Origin: CAWCAW01 sp963793645
GTDB taxonomy: Bacteria; Actinomycetota; Acidimicrobiia; Acidimicrobiales; UBA8190
Direction of reading: 5' to 3'
Assembly (NCBI GenBank): GCA_963793645.1
Contig: CAWCAW010000006.1
Coordinates: 744,001 to 808,000 of the forward strand
Length of the DNA: 64,000 bases
Made by a program: the position numbers and the translations under genes. The notes below the pieces were generated by a model that made no database searches, was not told where the DNA came from, and saw nothing but the letters and a program-made list of their open reading frames with translations. Positions 16,333 to 24,805 of this stretch are shown here, in pieces; within the stretch, counting starts at the first letter, position 1, and every line of letters starts with the position of its first letter.

Positions 16333-19300
16333 TCAGCGGATATGTCCGCGGAGCACCGTGAAGCTCGAGGTGGCCTGCGGACCCGAGGACTGGGAGGCAA
16401 TGACCGTGTGCTCGCCCTTTTTCCCGGCGCGGAGGTAGCCGGGAATCTTCCCGGAGCACGTGAACTCTCCACCCACGTCAGCGGTGGCCGTACACAGAAC
16501 AGTGATCGAGCGATTGACCTTCGTCTTCCCCTTGGGGCTGGGGGTGGCGGTGTTGGAGGTCAGCAATCTCTTGTACGTCACGGTGACAAGCTCGCCGGGT
16601 GTGAAATTCGCTCCCGAGATATCGACCATGGTGTGGCGCTTCCCGGACGCGGGGGAAAGAGACAACGTTGGCGCAGGACCCGCCGGCGTGACGGTGAGAA
16701 CAGCACTCCCCGAGATGAGCGCCGACGGGTCGGTGGCGGTGATGGTGGCCGCGCCGGTGGCGATGCCCTTGGCGAGGCCCTGGGAGCCCGACGCGTTGGA
16801 CACCGTGGCTGTCCCCGTCGAGGAGGACGACCATGTCACCGTGTCGGTCACGTTGGCGGTGGTGAGGTCCGAATACGTCCCTGTGGCGGTGAACTGGTGG
16901 GTGTCGCCGGCGGTCACCGTGGCCGCCACCGGGGAGACCGTCACCGCCACCAGTACCGCCGGGGTGACGGTGAGCACTGCCGTACCCGAGACAAGGGACG
17001 AGGGATCGGTGGCGGTGATCGTGGCGGCCCCGTTGGCCAAAGCCGTGGCCAGGCCTTGGGAGCCCGACGCGTTGGACACCGTGGCCGTGCCCGTCGAGGA
17101 GGACGACCACGTCACCGTGTCGGTCAGATCGGCGGTGGTGAGGTCCGAGTAGGTGCCTGTGGCGGTGAACTGTTGGGTATCACCGGCGCTCAACGTCGCC
17201 ACGATCGGAGAGACCGTCACCGCCACCAGCACCGCCGGGGTGACCGTCAGCGCGGCGGTGCCCGAAATGAGCGACGAGGGGTCGGCGGCGGTGATGGTGG
17301 CCGCGCCGTTGGCTACCGCCGTGGCCAGGCCTTGGGAGCCCGACGCGTTGGACACCGTGGCCGTGCCCGTCGAGGAGGACGACCACGTCACCGTGTCGGT
17401 CAGATTGGCCGTGCTGAGGTCCGAGTAGGTGCCGGTGGCGGTGAACTGTTGGGTGCTGCCGGCGCTCAATGACGCCACCAACGGGGAGACGGTCACCGCC
17501 ACCAGCACCGCCGGCGTCACCGTCAGCGCGGCGGTGCCCGAGATGAGCGACGAGGGGTCGGCGGCGGTGATGGTGGCCGCGCCGGTGGCGACAGCCTGGG
17601 CGAGGCCGTGGGAGCCCGACGCGTTGGAGATGGTGGCGGTGCCCGTCGAGGAAGACGACCACGTCACCGAGTCGGTCAGATTGGCTGTGGTGAGGTCCGA
17701 GTAGGTGCCCATGGCTGTGAACTGCTGCGTGTCACCGGCGCTCAATGACGCCACCAACGGGGTCACCGAGATGCTCACGAGCACCGCCGGCGTCACCGTC
17801 AGCGCGGCGGTGCCCGAGATGAGCGACGAGGAGTCGGTGGCGGTGATCGTCGCCGCCCCGTCAGCTACAGCCGTAGCCAAGCCGTGCGAGCCTGAGGCAT
17901 TGGACACGGTGGCCGTACCCGTCGAGGATGACGACCACGTCACTGAGTCGGTCAAGTTGGCCGTCGTGAGATTGGAGTACGTGCCGGTGGCGATGAACTG
18001 CTGCGTCTCTCCGGCACTCAGTGACGCCACGGCCGGAGAAACCGTCACGGCCACCAGCACGGCCGGGGTCACCGTCAGCGCGGCGGTGCCCGAGATGAGC
18101 GACAAGGAGTCGGTGGCGGTGATCGTCGCCGCCCCGGTGGCAACCGCGGTAGCAAGACCCTGCGAGCCCGAAGTGTTGGAAATGGTGGCCGTGGCGGTGG
18201 AGGACGAAGCCCACATCACCGAGGACGTCAGGTTGGCGGTGGTGAGGTTCGAGTAGGTGCCCGTAGCCGTGAACTGCTGGGTATCACCGGCCGCCAATGA
18301 CGCCACGGCCGGAGAAACCGTCACGGCCACCAGTACGGCCGGGGTCACCGTCAGCGCCGCTGTGCCCGAGATCAGTCCCGACGTTGCCGTGATCGTCGAC
18401 GCTCCGGTGGCCACCGCGGTGGCGAGACCTTGAGAGCCCGAGGAATTCGACACCGTGGCCGTGCCTGTCGAGGACGACGACCACGTCACCGAGTCGGTGA
18501 GGTTGGCGGTGGTGAGGTTCGAGTAAGTGCCGGTGGCGGTGAACTGCTGGGTGGCACCGGCCGCCAGCGACGCCGTGATCGGCGAGACGGCGATGCTCAC
18601 CAACACGGCCGGGGTCACCGTCAGCGCGGCGGTCCCCTGGATGAGCGATGAAGGGTCGGTGGCCGTGATGGTGGTGGCGCCTGAACCGACGGCGGTGGCG
18701 AGCCCGGCGCTCGAGATGGTGGCTGTCGCTGTGAGCGACGAAGCCCACATCACCGCGGACGTCAGGTTGGCGGTGGTGAGGTTCGAGTATGTGCCGGTGG
18801 CGGTGAACTGCTGGGTGTCACCGGCCGCCAGCGACGCCGTGATCGGCGACACCGCGATGCTCACCAGTACCGCTGGGGTCACCGTCAGCGCGGCGGTCCC
18901 CAAGATGAGACCCGAGGTGGCTGTGATGGTGGCCGCCCCGGTGGCGACGGCGGTGGCGCGGCCCTGGGAGCCTGAGGTGTTGGACACCGTGGCGGTGCCT
19001 GTGGAGGAGGACGACCACGTCACCGAGTCGGTGAGGTTGGCGGTGGTGAGGTTCGAGTAGGTGCCGGTGGCGGTGAACTGCTGGGTGTCACCAGCCGCCA
19101 GTGACGCCGTGATCGGCGACACGGCGATACTCACCAGTACCGCTGGGGTCACCGTCAGCGCGGCGGTCCCCAAGATGAGACCCGAGGTGGCTGTGATGGT
19201 GGCCGCCCCGGTGGCGACGGCGGTGGCGCGGCCCTGGGAGCCTGAGGTGTTGGACACCGTGGCGGTGCCTGTGGAGGAGGACGACCACGTCACCGAGTCG

Positions 19301-20364
19301 GTGAGGTTGGCGGTGGTGAGGTTCGAGTAGGTGCCGGTGGCGGTGAACTGCTGGGTGTCACCAGCCGCCAGTGACGCCGTGATCGGCGACACGGCGATAC
19401 TCACCAGTACCGCCGCCGTCACGGTCAGGGCGGCCGTGCCCTGGGTAAGAGACGAGGGATCAGTAGCGGTAATGGTGGTGGCGCCCGCACTGACGCCGGT
19501 GGCCAGTCCGGAGCTCGAGATCGTGGCGGCCGACGTAAGCGACGACGACCACATGACCGCCGAGGTCAGATTGGCCGTGGTCAGGTTGGAGTAGGTGCCC
19601 GTGGCGGTGTACTGCTGGGTGTCACCAGCCGCCACTGACGCCGTGATCGGCGCAACGGCGATACTCACCAGCACCGCCGGGGTCACGGTCAGTGCGGCGG
19701 TACCCAAGATGAGACCCGAGGTGGCCGTTATCGTCGCCGCCCCGGTGGCCACCGCGGTGGCCAGGCCCTGGGTGCCCGAGGTGTTGGAGACCGTGGCCGT
19801 ACCCGTGGAAGAAGACGACCACGTCACCGAGTCGGTCAGATTGGCCGTGGTGAGGTTCGAGTAGGTGCCGGTGGCGGTGAACTGCTGCGTATCGCCGGCA
19901 GCCAGTGACGCCGTGATCGGTGAAACGGCGATGCTCGCCAGCACCGCCGGGGTCACGGTCATGGCGGCCGTGCCCGAGATCAGGCCGGAGGTAGCCGTGA
20001 TCGTCGCCGCGCCGGTGGCGACGGCGGTGGCCAGGCCCTGTGAGCCCGAGGTGTTGGACACCGTGGCCGTGCCCGTCGATGACGACGACCACGTCACCGA
20101 GTCGGTCACGTTGGCCGTGGTCAGGTCCGAGTACGTGCCCGTCGCCGTGAACTGCTGCTTGTCACCAATCGCCACTGACGCCGTGAGTGGGGCGACGGAG
20201 ATGCTCACCAATATGGCAGCGTCGGCTGGCTGGCTGGTCAGCGGCTCGACCACACCGACCACAACACCACACACCAGCAACACGGAAAACAGACGCGCCA
20301 CGGCGCCGAACCGCATTCCCCCCCACATCTTGGCCACCCCGAACCCCCTGGGCCCAGGTGCCAC
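16333..20364 (-). CDS. Giant secreted protein with thirteen Ig-like (BIG2) repeats
   Basis: A 1343-residue secreted protein. A signal peptide (hydrophobic core around FSVLLVCGVVVGVV, cleavage near ADA) is followed by thirteen tandem modules of 88-92 residues, each of BIG2 (bacterial Ig-like) type with AGDTQQFTATGTYS, VTWSSSSTGTATVSN and GTAALTVTPAV. Modules 4 and 5 are identical. Residues after about 1220 form a different end domain (LSLSPASGKRHTMVDISG, with two Cys) and there is no LPXTG or membrane anchor, so it is secreted or held by other means. Such proteins act as adhesins or cell-surface spacers. Start is GTG; an ATG 36 bases later is also possible. Confidence 0.88.
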   Translation of the reverse strand: MAPGPRGFGVAKMWGGMRFGAVARLFSVLLVCGVVVGVVEPLTSQPADAAILVSISVAPLTASVAIGDKQQFTATGTYSDLTTANVTDSVTWSSSSTGTATVSNTSGSQGLATAVATGAATITATSGLISGTAAMTVTPAVLASIAVSPITASLAAGDTQQFTATGTYSNLTTANLTDSVTWSSSSTGTATVSNTSGTQGLATAVATGAATITATSGLILGTAALTVTPAVLVSIAVAPITASVAAGDTQQYTATGTYSNLTTANLTSAVMWSSSLTSAATISSSGLATGVSAGATTITATDPSSLTQGTAALTVTAAVLVSIAVSPITASLAAGDTQQFTATGTYSNLTTANLTDSVTWSSSSTGTATVSNTSGSQGRATAVATGAATITATSGLILGTAALTVTPAVLVSIAVSPITASLAAGDTQQFTATGTYSNLTTANLTDSVTWSSSSTGTATVSNTSGSQGRATAVATGAATITATSGLILGTAALTVTPAVLVSIAVSPITASLAAGDTQQFTATGTYSNLTTANLTSAVMWASSLTATATISSAGLATAVGSGATTITATDPSSLIQGTAALTVTPAVLVSIAVSPITASLAAGATQQFTATGTYSNLTTANLTDSVTWSSSSTGTATVSNSSGSQGLATAVATGASTITATSGLISGTAALTVTPAVLVAVTVSPAVASLAAGDTQQFTATGTYSNLTTANLTSSVMWASSSTATATISNTSGSQGLATAVATGAATITATDSLSLISGTAALTVTPAVLVAVTVSPAVASLSAGETQQFIATGTYSNLTTANLTDSVTWSSSSTGTATVSNASGSHGLATAVADGAATITATDSSSLISGTAALTVTPAVLVSISVTPLVASLSAGDTQQFTAMGTYSDLTTANLTDSVTWSSSSTGTATISNASGSHGLAQAVATGAATITAADPSSLISGTAALTVTPAVLVAVTVSPLVASLSAGSTQQFTATGTYSDLSTANLTDTVTWSSSSTGTATVSNASGSQGLATAVANGAATITAADPSSLISGTAALTVTPAVLVAVTVSPIVATLSAGDTQQFTATGTYSDLTTADLTDTVTWSSSSTGTATVSNASGSQGLATALANGAATITATDPSSLVSGTAVLTVTPAVLVAVTVSPVAATVTAGDTHQFTATGTYSDLTTANVTDTVTWSSSSTGTATVSNASGSQGLAKGIATGAATITATDPSALISGSAVLTVTPAGPAPTLSLSPASGKRHTMVDISGANFTPGELVTVTYKRLLTSNTATPSPKGKTKVNRSITVLCTATADVGGEFTCSGKIPGYLRAGKKGEHTVIASQSSGPQATSSFTVLRGHIR
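16700..20215 (-). repeat. Thirteen ~264-276 bp tandem repeats coding for BIG2 modules
   Basis: The gene is built of a coding repeat of about 270 bp. Copies are of three sub-types: one with the VTW-type strand and TVSN, one with VMW/ATIS and DPSSL, and a Val/Ala-rich one nearer the C-terminus (AVTVSP). This order suggests several rounds of local duplication. Confidence 0.9.
18861..19400. repeat. Exact 270-bp tandem duplication inside the BIG2 gene
   Basis: Bases 18861-19130 and 19131-19400 appear identical along the full 270 bp. The neighbouring copies differ at several places, so this is the youngest duplication in the array. Confidence 0.85.
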
Positions 20365-20432
20365 GCCCCCAACGGCGAGACAACAGTTGGAACCCCACCC
20401 ACTACTTATCCTTTGTAGGGCGTGAAGACCAG

Positions 20433-20446
20433 CAGGTAACTACCTG
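20433..20446. promoter_or_regulatory. CAGGTA-N2-TACCTG inverted repeat upstream of the BIG2 gene
   Basis: A perfect 6-bp inverted repeat with a two-base centre, 69 bases upstream of the GTG start. It lies in the gap between two minus-strand genes and could be a dimeric regulator site. There is no T tract, so a terminator for the upstream gene is less likely. Confidence 0.35.
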
Positions 20447-20518
20447 TCCGGGACCCGAGTGATTCCACCTGGCCAGCGCGAAAATGAAGCCGGCGTTACC
20501 CCGATCTTGGGCCCCGCG

Positions 20519-21352
20519 TCACCGAAACGTCTTGCGGTAGACGAAGTAGGTGTTGGTAACGACACCACCCACCCTCGCGTAGGGCACGACAGGCCCAACC
20601 CACACGACGCTGACGCGATCTCGGCCCCGGCGGCGAAGTTCGTGCAACGCACCGAGAAGCGCCGGCTTGCCCCGCCCCCGGCCGAGAAGGTCCGGTCGCG
20701 CCGCTACGGGACCCAAGAAGCCGGCTCGGTTCACTTCGAACGCGCACACGGCGGCGATGTCGCCGCCATCGCCTTCATCGCGTGTCAGAACCAGATTCCC
20801 TTTGTCGAGCGCGCGTAGGAGCTCGAGGCGCCAGTTGGGCCAGTGCCGGGCCGCCCAGGCATCCACGTCGGCATGGTCTTCGACAGAGGCGAGGACGTGG
20901 CCACCGGGATCATCGGGAATGGCAGACAGGTCGACATCCATGTCGAAGTTGGTCTCGACACGGGTGTAATGGCGACCCTCCAGCAGGCAGAGCAATGCCG
21001 TCTCGGAGCTGGGGGCACCGGGCCACAAGAAGTACGGCGAGTCGGCGCCAATGGTGAGTGATGGGTAGCCCCCGTCACGGGCCGCCTTCTCGGCTGTCTT
21101 CAGCAATCGGGTGCCGTGTCCCTGCCCTCGTGCCGAAGGATCGACCGCCAACAGCCGCACATGCGCATTACCCTCGGCCTCGACGGTGGCCACCACCCCC
21201 ACCGCAGGGTCGCCTCGTATGAACGCCGGTTGTTCGACCGCGAACAATGCTGCCTCGAGCTCGTCCCTCGTCGGAGCATCGACGACGGCGCGTTGACACA
21301 GCTCCGAGATGGCGTCGAGAGCCGATCGATGAAGGACGGGGGGTTCGCTCAT
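20519..21352 (-). CDS. GNAT acetyltransferase, two-domain
   Basis: A 277-residue GNAT-fold protein with two acetyltransferase-like halves. Seen: VRLLAVDPSARGQGHGTRLL in the first half, with the acetyl-CoA pyrophosphate loop (R/Q-x-x-G-x-G/A), and a second, weaker copy near FLGPVAARPDLLGRGRGKPALL. These catalyse transfer of acetyl to an amine, often an amino sugar, antibiotic or small peptide. ATG at 21352 shares its first base with the TGA of the upstream kinase gene (TGATG), so the two are translationally coupled. The longer open frame upstream overlaps that kinase in another frame and is rejected. Confidence 0.82.
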   Translation of the reverse strand: MSEPPVLHRSALDAISELCQRAVVDAPTRDELEAALFAVEQPAFIRGDPAVGVVATVEAEGNAHVRLLAVDPSARGQGHGTRLLKTAEKAARDGGYPSLTIGADSPYFLWPGAPSSETALLCLLEGRHYTRVETNFDMDVDLSAIPDDPGGHVLASVEDHADVDAWAARHWPNWRLELLRALDKGNLVLTRDEGDGGDIAAVCAFEVNRAGFLGPVAARPDLLGRGRGKPALLGALHELRRRGRDRVSVVWVGPVVPYARVGGVVTNTYFVYRKTFR

Positions 21353-22404
21353 CACATCCCTGGGGGATCGGGCATGGAGGCAAGCAGCCGGAGCTGGGCT
21401 CGTGCTCGGTCCCTGTTCTGTCCGGGCCGCTCTGTACGGTAATACACGTCGCCGGCCAGCCAGTCGGTCAGAAAGCGAATGGCCTGCTCGCATGTCGCCA
21501 ATGCCCCGGCCCATCCAATGGCCTCGCGCTCGGCATCCTCGAGTGGCGTCGAGCCCAAGCCCAGCCGGTAACCCCTGAGCACGGCGTCGATGAGCGTGGT
21601 CTCGAATCCAGGCGAATCCGGATTGGCGTCGTCCTCTGGTGTCGCGGTCGCCGCCGAACGCAGGAGATCGCCGATGTCCCAGAACCACGGACCGGGCATG
21701 ATCGTGTCCAGATCGACAAGACAGACGGCGCGGCGATCGCGAAACAGCATGTTGTCGAGCTTGGCGTCGTTGTGGGCCACCCGTCGGGGAACCCGCCGGG
21801 CCAGGTCCCCGGCGATCTGCGCCAACGGCGCCGACGCCAAGACCAATTCGATCTCCTCGGTCACAGTGGTGACGCGCCCGGACGGGTCGTCCTTGATGAC
21901 GCCACGCAGGAACTCGAGCCGGCGTTCGATGTCGTGGAACCCCGGCAGGGTCTCGATGACAGCGGTGGGGTCGAGATCAGCGAGACGCATGTGGAACGTG
22001 CCGAGCAGTTCTCCTGCTTGTTGGGCCACCGTCGGTGTCACCCTCGTAGCCGGCGCAGCACCCTCAACCCGCCCGAAGGCTCGCCACAGCTCATCGGCCT
22101 CCTCGATGACCCATTCACCGCTCGGAGCCGGCACGGGCCGAGGGACAAGTTCGCCCCCGAAGTGGCGGTGGACCGCCAGGATGTTGTCCGTCATCCCGGC
22201 CACGTCGGCGAACACCGACTGGTTGATGCGTTGCAGGAAGAAGTGCCCCGTCGCCGAGTCGACGAAGAACGAATCGTTTATATGGCCGTGCCGGGCCGGC
22301 TCGACAGAGGCCCCGACCCAGCCAAAACGAGTCGCCGCTCGGCGCGCTGCGATGATGTCGATCAAACGCGCATCCGTAGCTTCACGGGTCGACGAGCGCG
22401 CCAA
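21352..22404 (-). CDS. APH-family sugar kinase, N-acetylhexosamine 1-kinase-like
   Basis: A 350-residue kinase of the aminoglycoside phosphotransferase fold. Seen: GHINDSFFV and FFLQRINQSVF near the N-terminus, HNDAKLDNMLF with the catalytic Asp and Asn, and LVDLDTIMPGP with the metal-binding Asp. QRIN and NDAKLDN recall NahK/LnpB-type N-acetylhexosamine 1-kinases, so GlcNAc or GalNAc is a plausible substrate, not a proven one. The first codon is TTG at 22404, because an in-frame stop lies three codons upstream and no ATG or GTG is nearby. It overlaps the end of a small upstream gene by 23 bases and its stop overlaps the acetyltransferase start. Confidence 0.8.
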   Translation of the reverse strand: MARSSTREATDARLIDIIAARRAATRFGWVGASVEPARHGHINDSFFVDSATGHFFLQRINQSVFADVAGMTDNILAVHRHFGGELVPRPVPAPSGEWVIEEADELWRAFGRVEGAAPATRVTPTVAQQAGELLGTFHMRLADLDPTAVIETLPGFHDIERRLEFLRGVIKDDPSGRVTTVTEEIELVLASAPLAQIAGDLARRVPRRVAHNDAKLDNMLFRDRRAVCLVDLDTIMPGPWFWDIGDLLRSAATATPEDDANPDSPGFETTLIDAVLRGYRLGLGSTPLEDAEREAIGWAGALATCEQAIRFLTDWLAGDVYYRTERPGQNRDRARAQLRLLASMPDPPGM

Positions 22405-22618
22405 CCAAGCTCACAGGGTCAAATCGCTTACCGCCACCGACACCTGGGAATTGCTTCCCGACAAGCCCGCCCCCAACGGCTCGCACGGCGCCTGGTGCGT
22501 CTTGGTTCGTGAACTTCGGTGGTTTCGGAGTGGACGCCGACGATGAGGCGGCCAATCCCCCCACAAACACCGCCGACACAAAGACAACGATGGCCAACGC
22601 AGGCCGCCCACGTCGCAT
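22382..22618 (-). CDS. Small secreted protein (unknown)
   Basis: A 78-residue open frame with features of a real gene: ATG preceded by GGGGGAG at five bases, an Arg-rich n-region, a 20-residue hydrophobic core (ALAIVVFVSAVFVGGLAAS), and a likely cleavage site before a Gly-rich mature part of about 50 residues. I do not recognise it. Its end overlaps the kinase start in another frame. It could be a real exported peptide, or the remains of a longer gene. Codon use is like its neighbours. Confidence 0.45.
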   Translation of the reverse strand: MRRGRPALAIVVFVSAVFVGGLAASSSASTPKPPKFTNQDAPGAVRAVGGGLVGKQFPGVGGGKRFDPVSLVGALVDP

Positions 22619-22932
22619 TCGGACTCCCCCATGGGCTTGCGCCTTCCCCGCCATATTCTTGTCGATTTCTGTATCGCTTCATACACCGTGATCCGCTTCG
22701 AGACCTCGTCAATAGTGACGAACTCCCCGTTGACATCCCGGGCCAACGGTGAACGCGATGTGTGGTCCTCTGGCCACAGGTGCCACGGCCGGCGGCGACC
22801 GGTCGGAGTGCAGCGGGGGTTCCGTCAGCCCGCGACGCGCCGTACAGCGGAGGCAGCGATCCGGGCACCCACCGGTGCCGCGGGCGCCCCTCGCTATCCT
22901 TCCGGACACCGTCGTCGGCGAAAGGTGAGGCA
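22619..22932. other. 314-bp divergent intergenic region with an inverted repeat
   Basis: No supported coding region. CCGTTG-N11-CAACGG (22727-22749) is a perfect 6-bp inverted repeat and may be an operator between the kinase-side genes (minus) and the VOC operon (plus). A TATCCT at 22895-22900 could be part of a -10 element for the plus-strand operon, at low confidence. Confidence 0.4.
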
Positions 22933-23343
22933 GTGGCTGTTACGGGAATGGCGAACCTGGCCGTCAAGGTGGCCGACCTCGACGCCGCGTGCCGCTTCTA
23001 CGAAGCCGCCGGGGCGGAAATCCGGGACCGCATGATCTGGAACGATGCCGAACGAGCCGATGTGTTCCTCGGGCCCGTCATGATCACGCTGTTCACCCGG
23101 GCCATCTATGAGGACCAGGTGGATCTGCCCCCCGAGGGCTTCCTCCACCCGGCGCTGTTCACCGACGATCTCGACGCTGAGCTGCTCGGCCACGAGGTGG
23201 TTTGGGGACCGGCCGTGGTGGAGGGGGCCTTCGGAAAGCGCCGGATCGCCTTCGTGGATGCCCCCGGAGCGATCCGCCTCGAGTTCATGGAACAGCTCGA
23301 ACCGCCTCCGGTGGCGGCCTCGGCGCCAAGCAGCCCGCAATGA
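22933..23343 (+). CDS. VOC family protein (first of operon)
   Basis: A 136-residue VOC-fold protein. Seen: NLAVKVADLDAACRFYEAAG, the first beta-alpha-beta unit, then VFLGPVMITLFTR, PALFTDDLDAELLGHE, and RIAFVDAPGAIRLEFMEQ, with a Glu near the C-terminus as in metal-binding members. Start is GTG because AAGGTGAGG lies five bases upstream; an in-frame ATG 15 bases later is possible. The stop overlaps the next VOC start (ATGA). It may act on the same carbohydrate or hydroxy-acid as its neighbours; no substrate can be read from the sequence. Confidence 0.8.
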   Translation: MAVTGMANLAVKVADLDAACRFYEAAGAEIRDRMIWNDAERADVFLGPVMITLFTRAIYEDQVDLPPEGFLHPALFTDDLDAELLGHEVVWGPAVVEGAFGKRRIAFVDAPGAIRLEFMEQLEPPPVAASAPSSPQ

Positions 23344-23717
23344 AGGCGACGCGCTTTCATCACGTGTCGGTGAACGCCAATGCCACGTCCCTCGAGGCGA
23401 TGGTGGATTTTTATCGCGACGTCCTGGGATTGGACGACGAAGTGCGCCCCGACATCCCGGGCGTGCCGGGACACTGGCATGCCGTGGGTGACCTGCAGCT
23501 GCACCTCGTTGGCGCCCCTGCATCTGAGGGGGCCATCGATCCCACCGGACACCACTTCTGCGTCGCCGTTGAGGATCTCACCGCCGCCATTGCTGAACTC
23601 GAAGAGCGGGGCATCCCCTACCTCCGTGCCATCCAAGGTGTCGACACAGTACAAATTTGGATCGCCGACCCGGCTGGCAACACCATCGAACTCCAACAGG
23701 AGACCACCAAGCCATGA
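23340..23717 (+). CDS. VOC family protein (second of operon)
   Basis: A 125-residue VOC protein of the glyoxalase-like type: FHHVSVNANATSLEAMVDFYRDVLGL, GHHFCVAVEDL with an early His, and IWIADPAGNTIELQQ with the late metal Glu. It resembles small methylmalonyl-CoA-epimerase-like or dioxygenase-like members. Start and stop overlap both neighbours by four bases (ATGA), showing a tightly coupled operon. Two VOC proteins in a row can form a heterodimer, or be separate enzymes; the sequence does not decide. Confidence 0.83.
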   Translation: MKATRFHHVSVNANATSLEAMVDFYRDVLGLDDEVRPDIPGVPGHWHAVGDLQLHLVGAPASEGAIDPTGHHFCVAVEDLTAAIAELEERGIPYLRAIQGVDTVQIWIADPAGNTIELQQETTKP

Positions 23718-24805
23718 GTTTCACCCCCTACGACCGACCGGTCCGCGCCGCCTTCATCGGGCTCGGACGCATCTACGACCTGAACGTGCGCGGCTACGTC
23801 GACAACCCTGATGTCGAAGTGGTGGCCCTCGTCGACCCGGTCGAAGAACGCCGCGCCGCCCGCCAGAAGGATTGGCCCGAGGCGCGCACCTTCGCGTCGG
23901 CCGCCGAACTCGCCGCCAGTGGCCTCGAGGTGGACGCCGTCGAGGTACTGCTACCGACGCCGATGCACACTGACAGCGTCGAAGAGATCCTTGGCTATGG
24001 GTGGCATGTCAACCTGCAAAAGCCCATGTGCAACGACCTGGCCGGCGCGCAGCGCATGCTCGATGCAGCGCGAAAGAACGACCGTGTGCTGCGGATCATG
24101 GAGAACTACCTCTTCTACGAGCCACTCCTCAAGCTCAAAGAGACCGTCGAATCGGGCGCCTTGGGCGATGTGAGCGGCTACCACATGAAGATGGTGGCCA
24201 GCGGGCGCGGCGGGTGGGACGTCCCCTCCGACAGCTACAAGTGGCAGTTCGAGCAGATGCAGGGGGGCCGGGGCATCCTCGTCTTTGACGACGGCTGGCA
24301 CAAGCTCGCCACCGCCATCTGGCTGTTCGGCCCCATCAAAGAGGTGCGGGCCTGGCTGGGCCAGACCGAGATCGTCCCCGGCTTCTCCATGGATGCGCCC
24401 GCCACCATTACCTGGCAACACGAAAGCGGGATCCGAGGGGTGTGGGACCTGACTCTCGCCATCGACATGTACCTTCGCTCGGACTACTACACCAACGACG
24501 AGCGTTGGGAAGTCACCGGGCGCAAGGGCTACGCCCGAGTCAACCGCTGTACCGGCCGAGGCATCCAGCAACCAAGCCTCGAGGTGTACGCCGACGGAGA
24601 GATGCGGGCGTATCACGCGCTGGACGACGACTGGGCCAGTAGCTTCCGCGACTCGGGCCGCCACTGGCTGCGCTGGCTGCACACCGGCGAAGGCCCGCTG
24701 CTGTGGAGCGACGCCGAGGCGGCCGACGTCCTGCGCTTTTCTCTCGCGTCCTATGCCAGCAGCGCGGCCGGGGGCATCGGAGTAGACCCCGCCTCGCTGG
24801 CATGA
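23714..24805 (+). CDS. Gfo/Idh/MocA family oxidoreductase
   Basis: A 363-residue NAD(P)-dependent dehydrogenase of the Gfo/Idh/MocA family that oxidises sugars, inositols or their derivatives. Seen: AAFIGLGRIYDLNVRGYVDN, the N-terminal nucleotide-binding loop (GLGRI in place of the classic GxGxxG), VALVDPVEERRAA, VLLPTPMHTDSVEEIL, and GWHVNLQKPMCND, the EKP-like motif in which Gln-Lys-Pro carries the catalytic Lys. ENYLFYEPLLKLKETVESG and DDGWHKLATAIWLFG follow. The domain order fits a full-length member. It overlaps both neighbours by four bases. The sugar substrate is unknown; the upstream VOC genes could process a later intermediate. Confidence 0.88.
   Translation: MSFTPYDRPVRAAFIGLGRIYDLNVRGYVDNPDVEVVALVDPVEERRAARQKDWPEARTFASAAELAASGLEVDAVEVLLPTPMHTDSVEEILGYGWHVNLQKPMCNDLAGAQRMLDAARKNDRVLRIMENYLFYEPLLKLKETVESGALGDVSGYHMKMVASGRGGWDVPSDSYKWQFEQMQGGRGILVFDDGWHKLATAIWLFGPIKEVRAWLGQTEIVPGFSMDAPATITWQHESGIRGVWDLTLAIDMYLRSDYYTNDERWEVTGRKGYARVNRCTGRGIQQPSLEVYADGEMRAYHALDDDWASSFRDSGRHWLRWLHTGEGPLLWSDAEAADVLRFSLASYASSAAGGIGVDPASLA

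Noticed and set aside
16460..20425. Long plus-strand open frames across the BIG2 gene
   Set aside because: They are periodic copies of the antisense of the repeat, all with the same start, and have no ribosome sites or homology.
22411..22746. Minus-strand open frame starting MARDVNGEFVTIDEV
   Set aside because: After 40 codons it turns into low-complexity Arg/Pro/Cys text, and it overlaps the better-supported small secreted gene in another frame.
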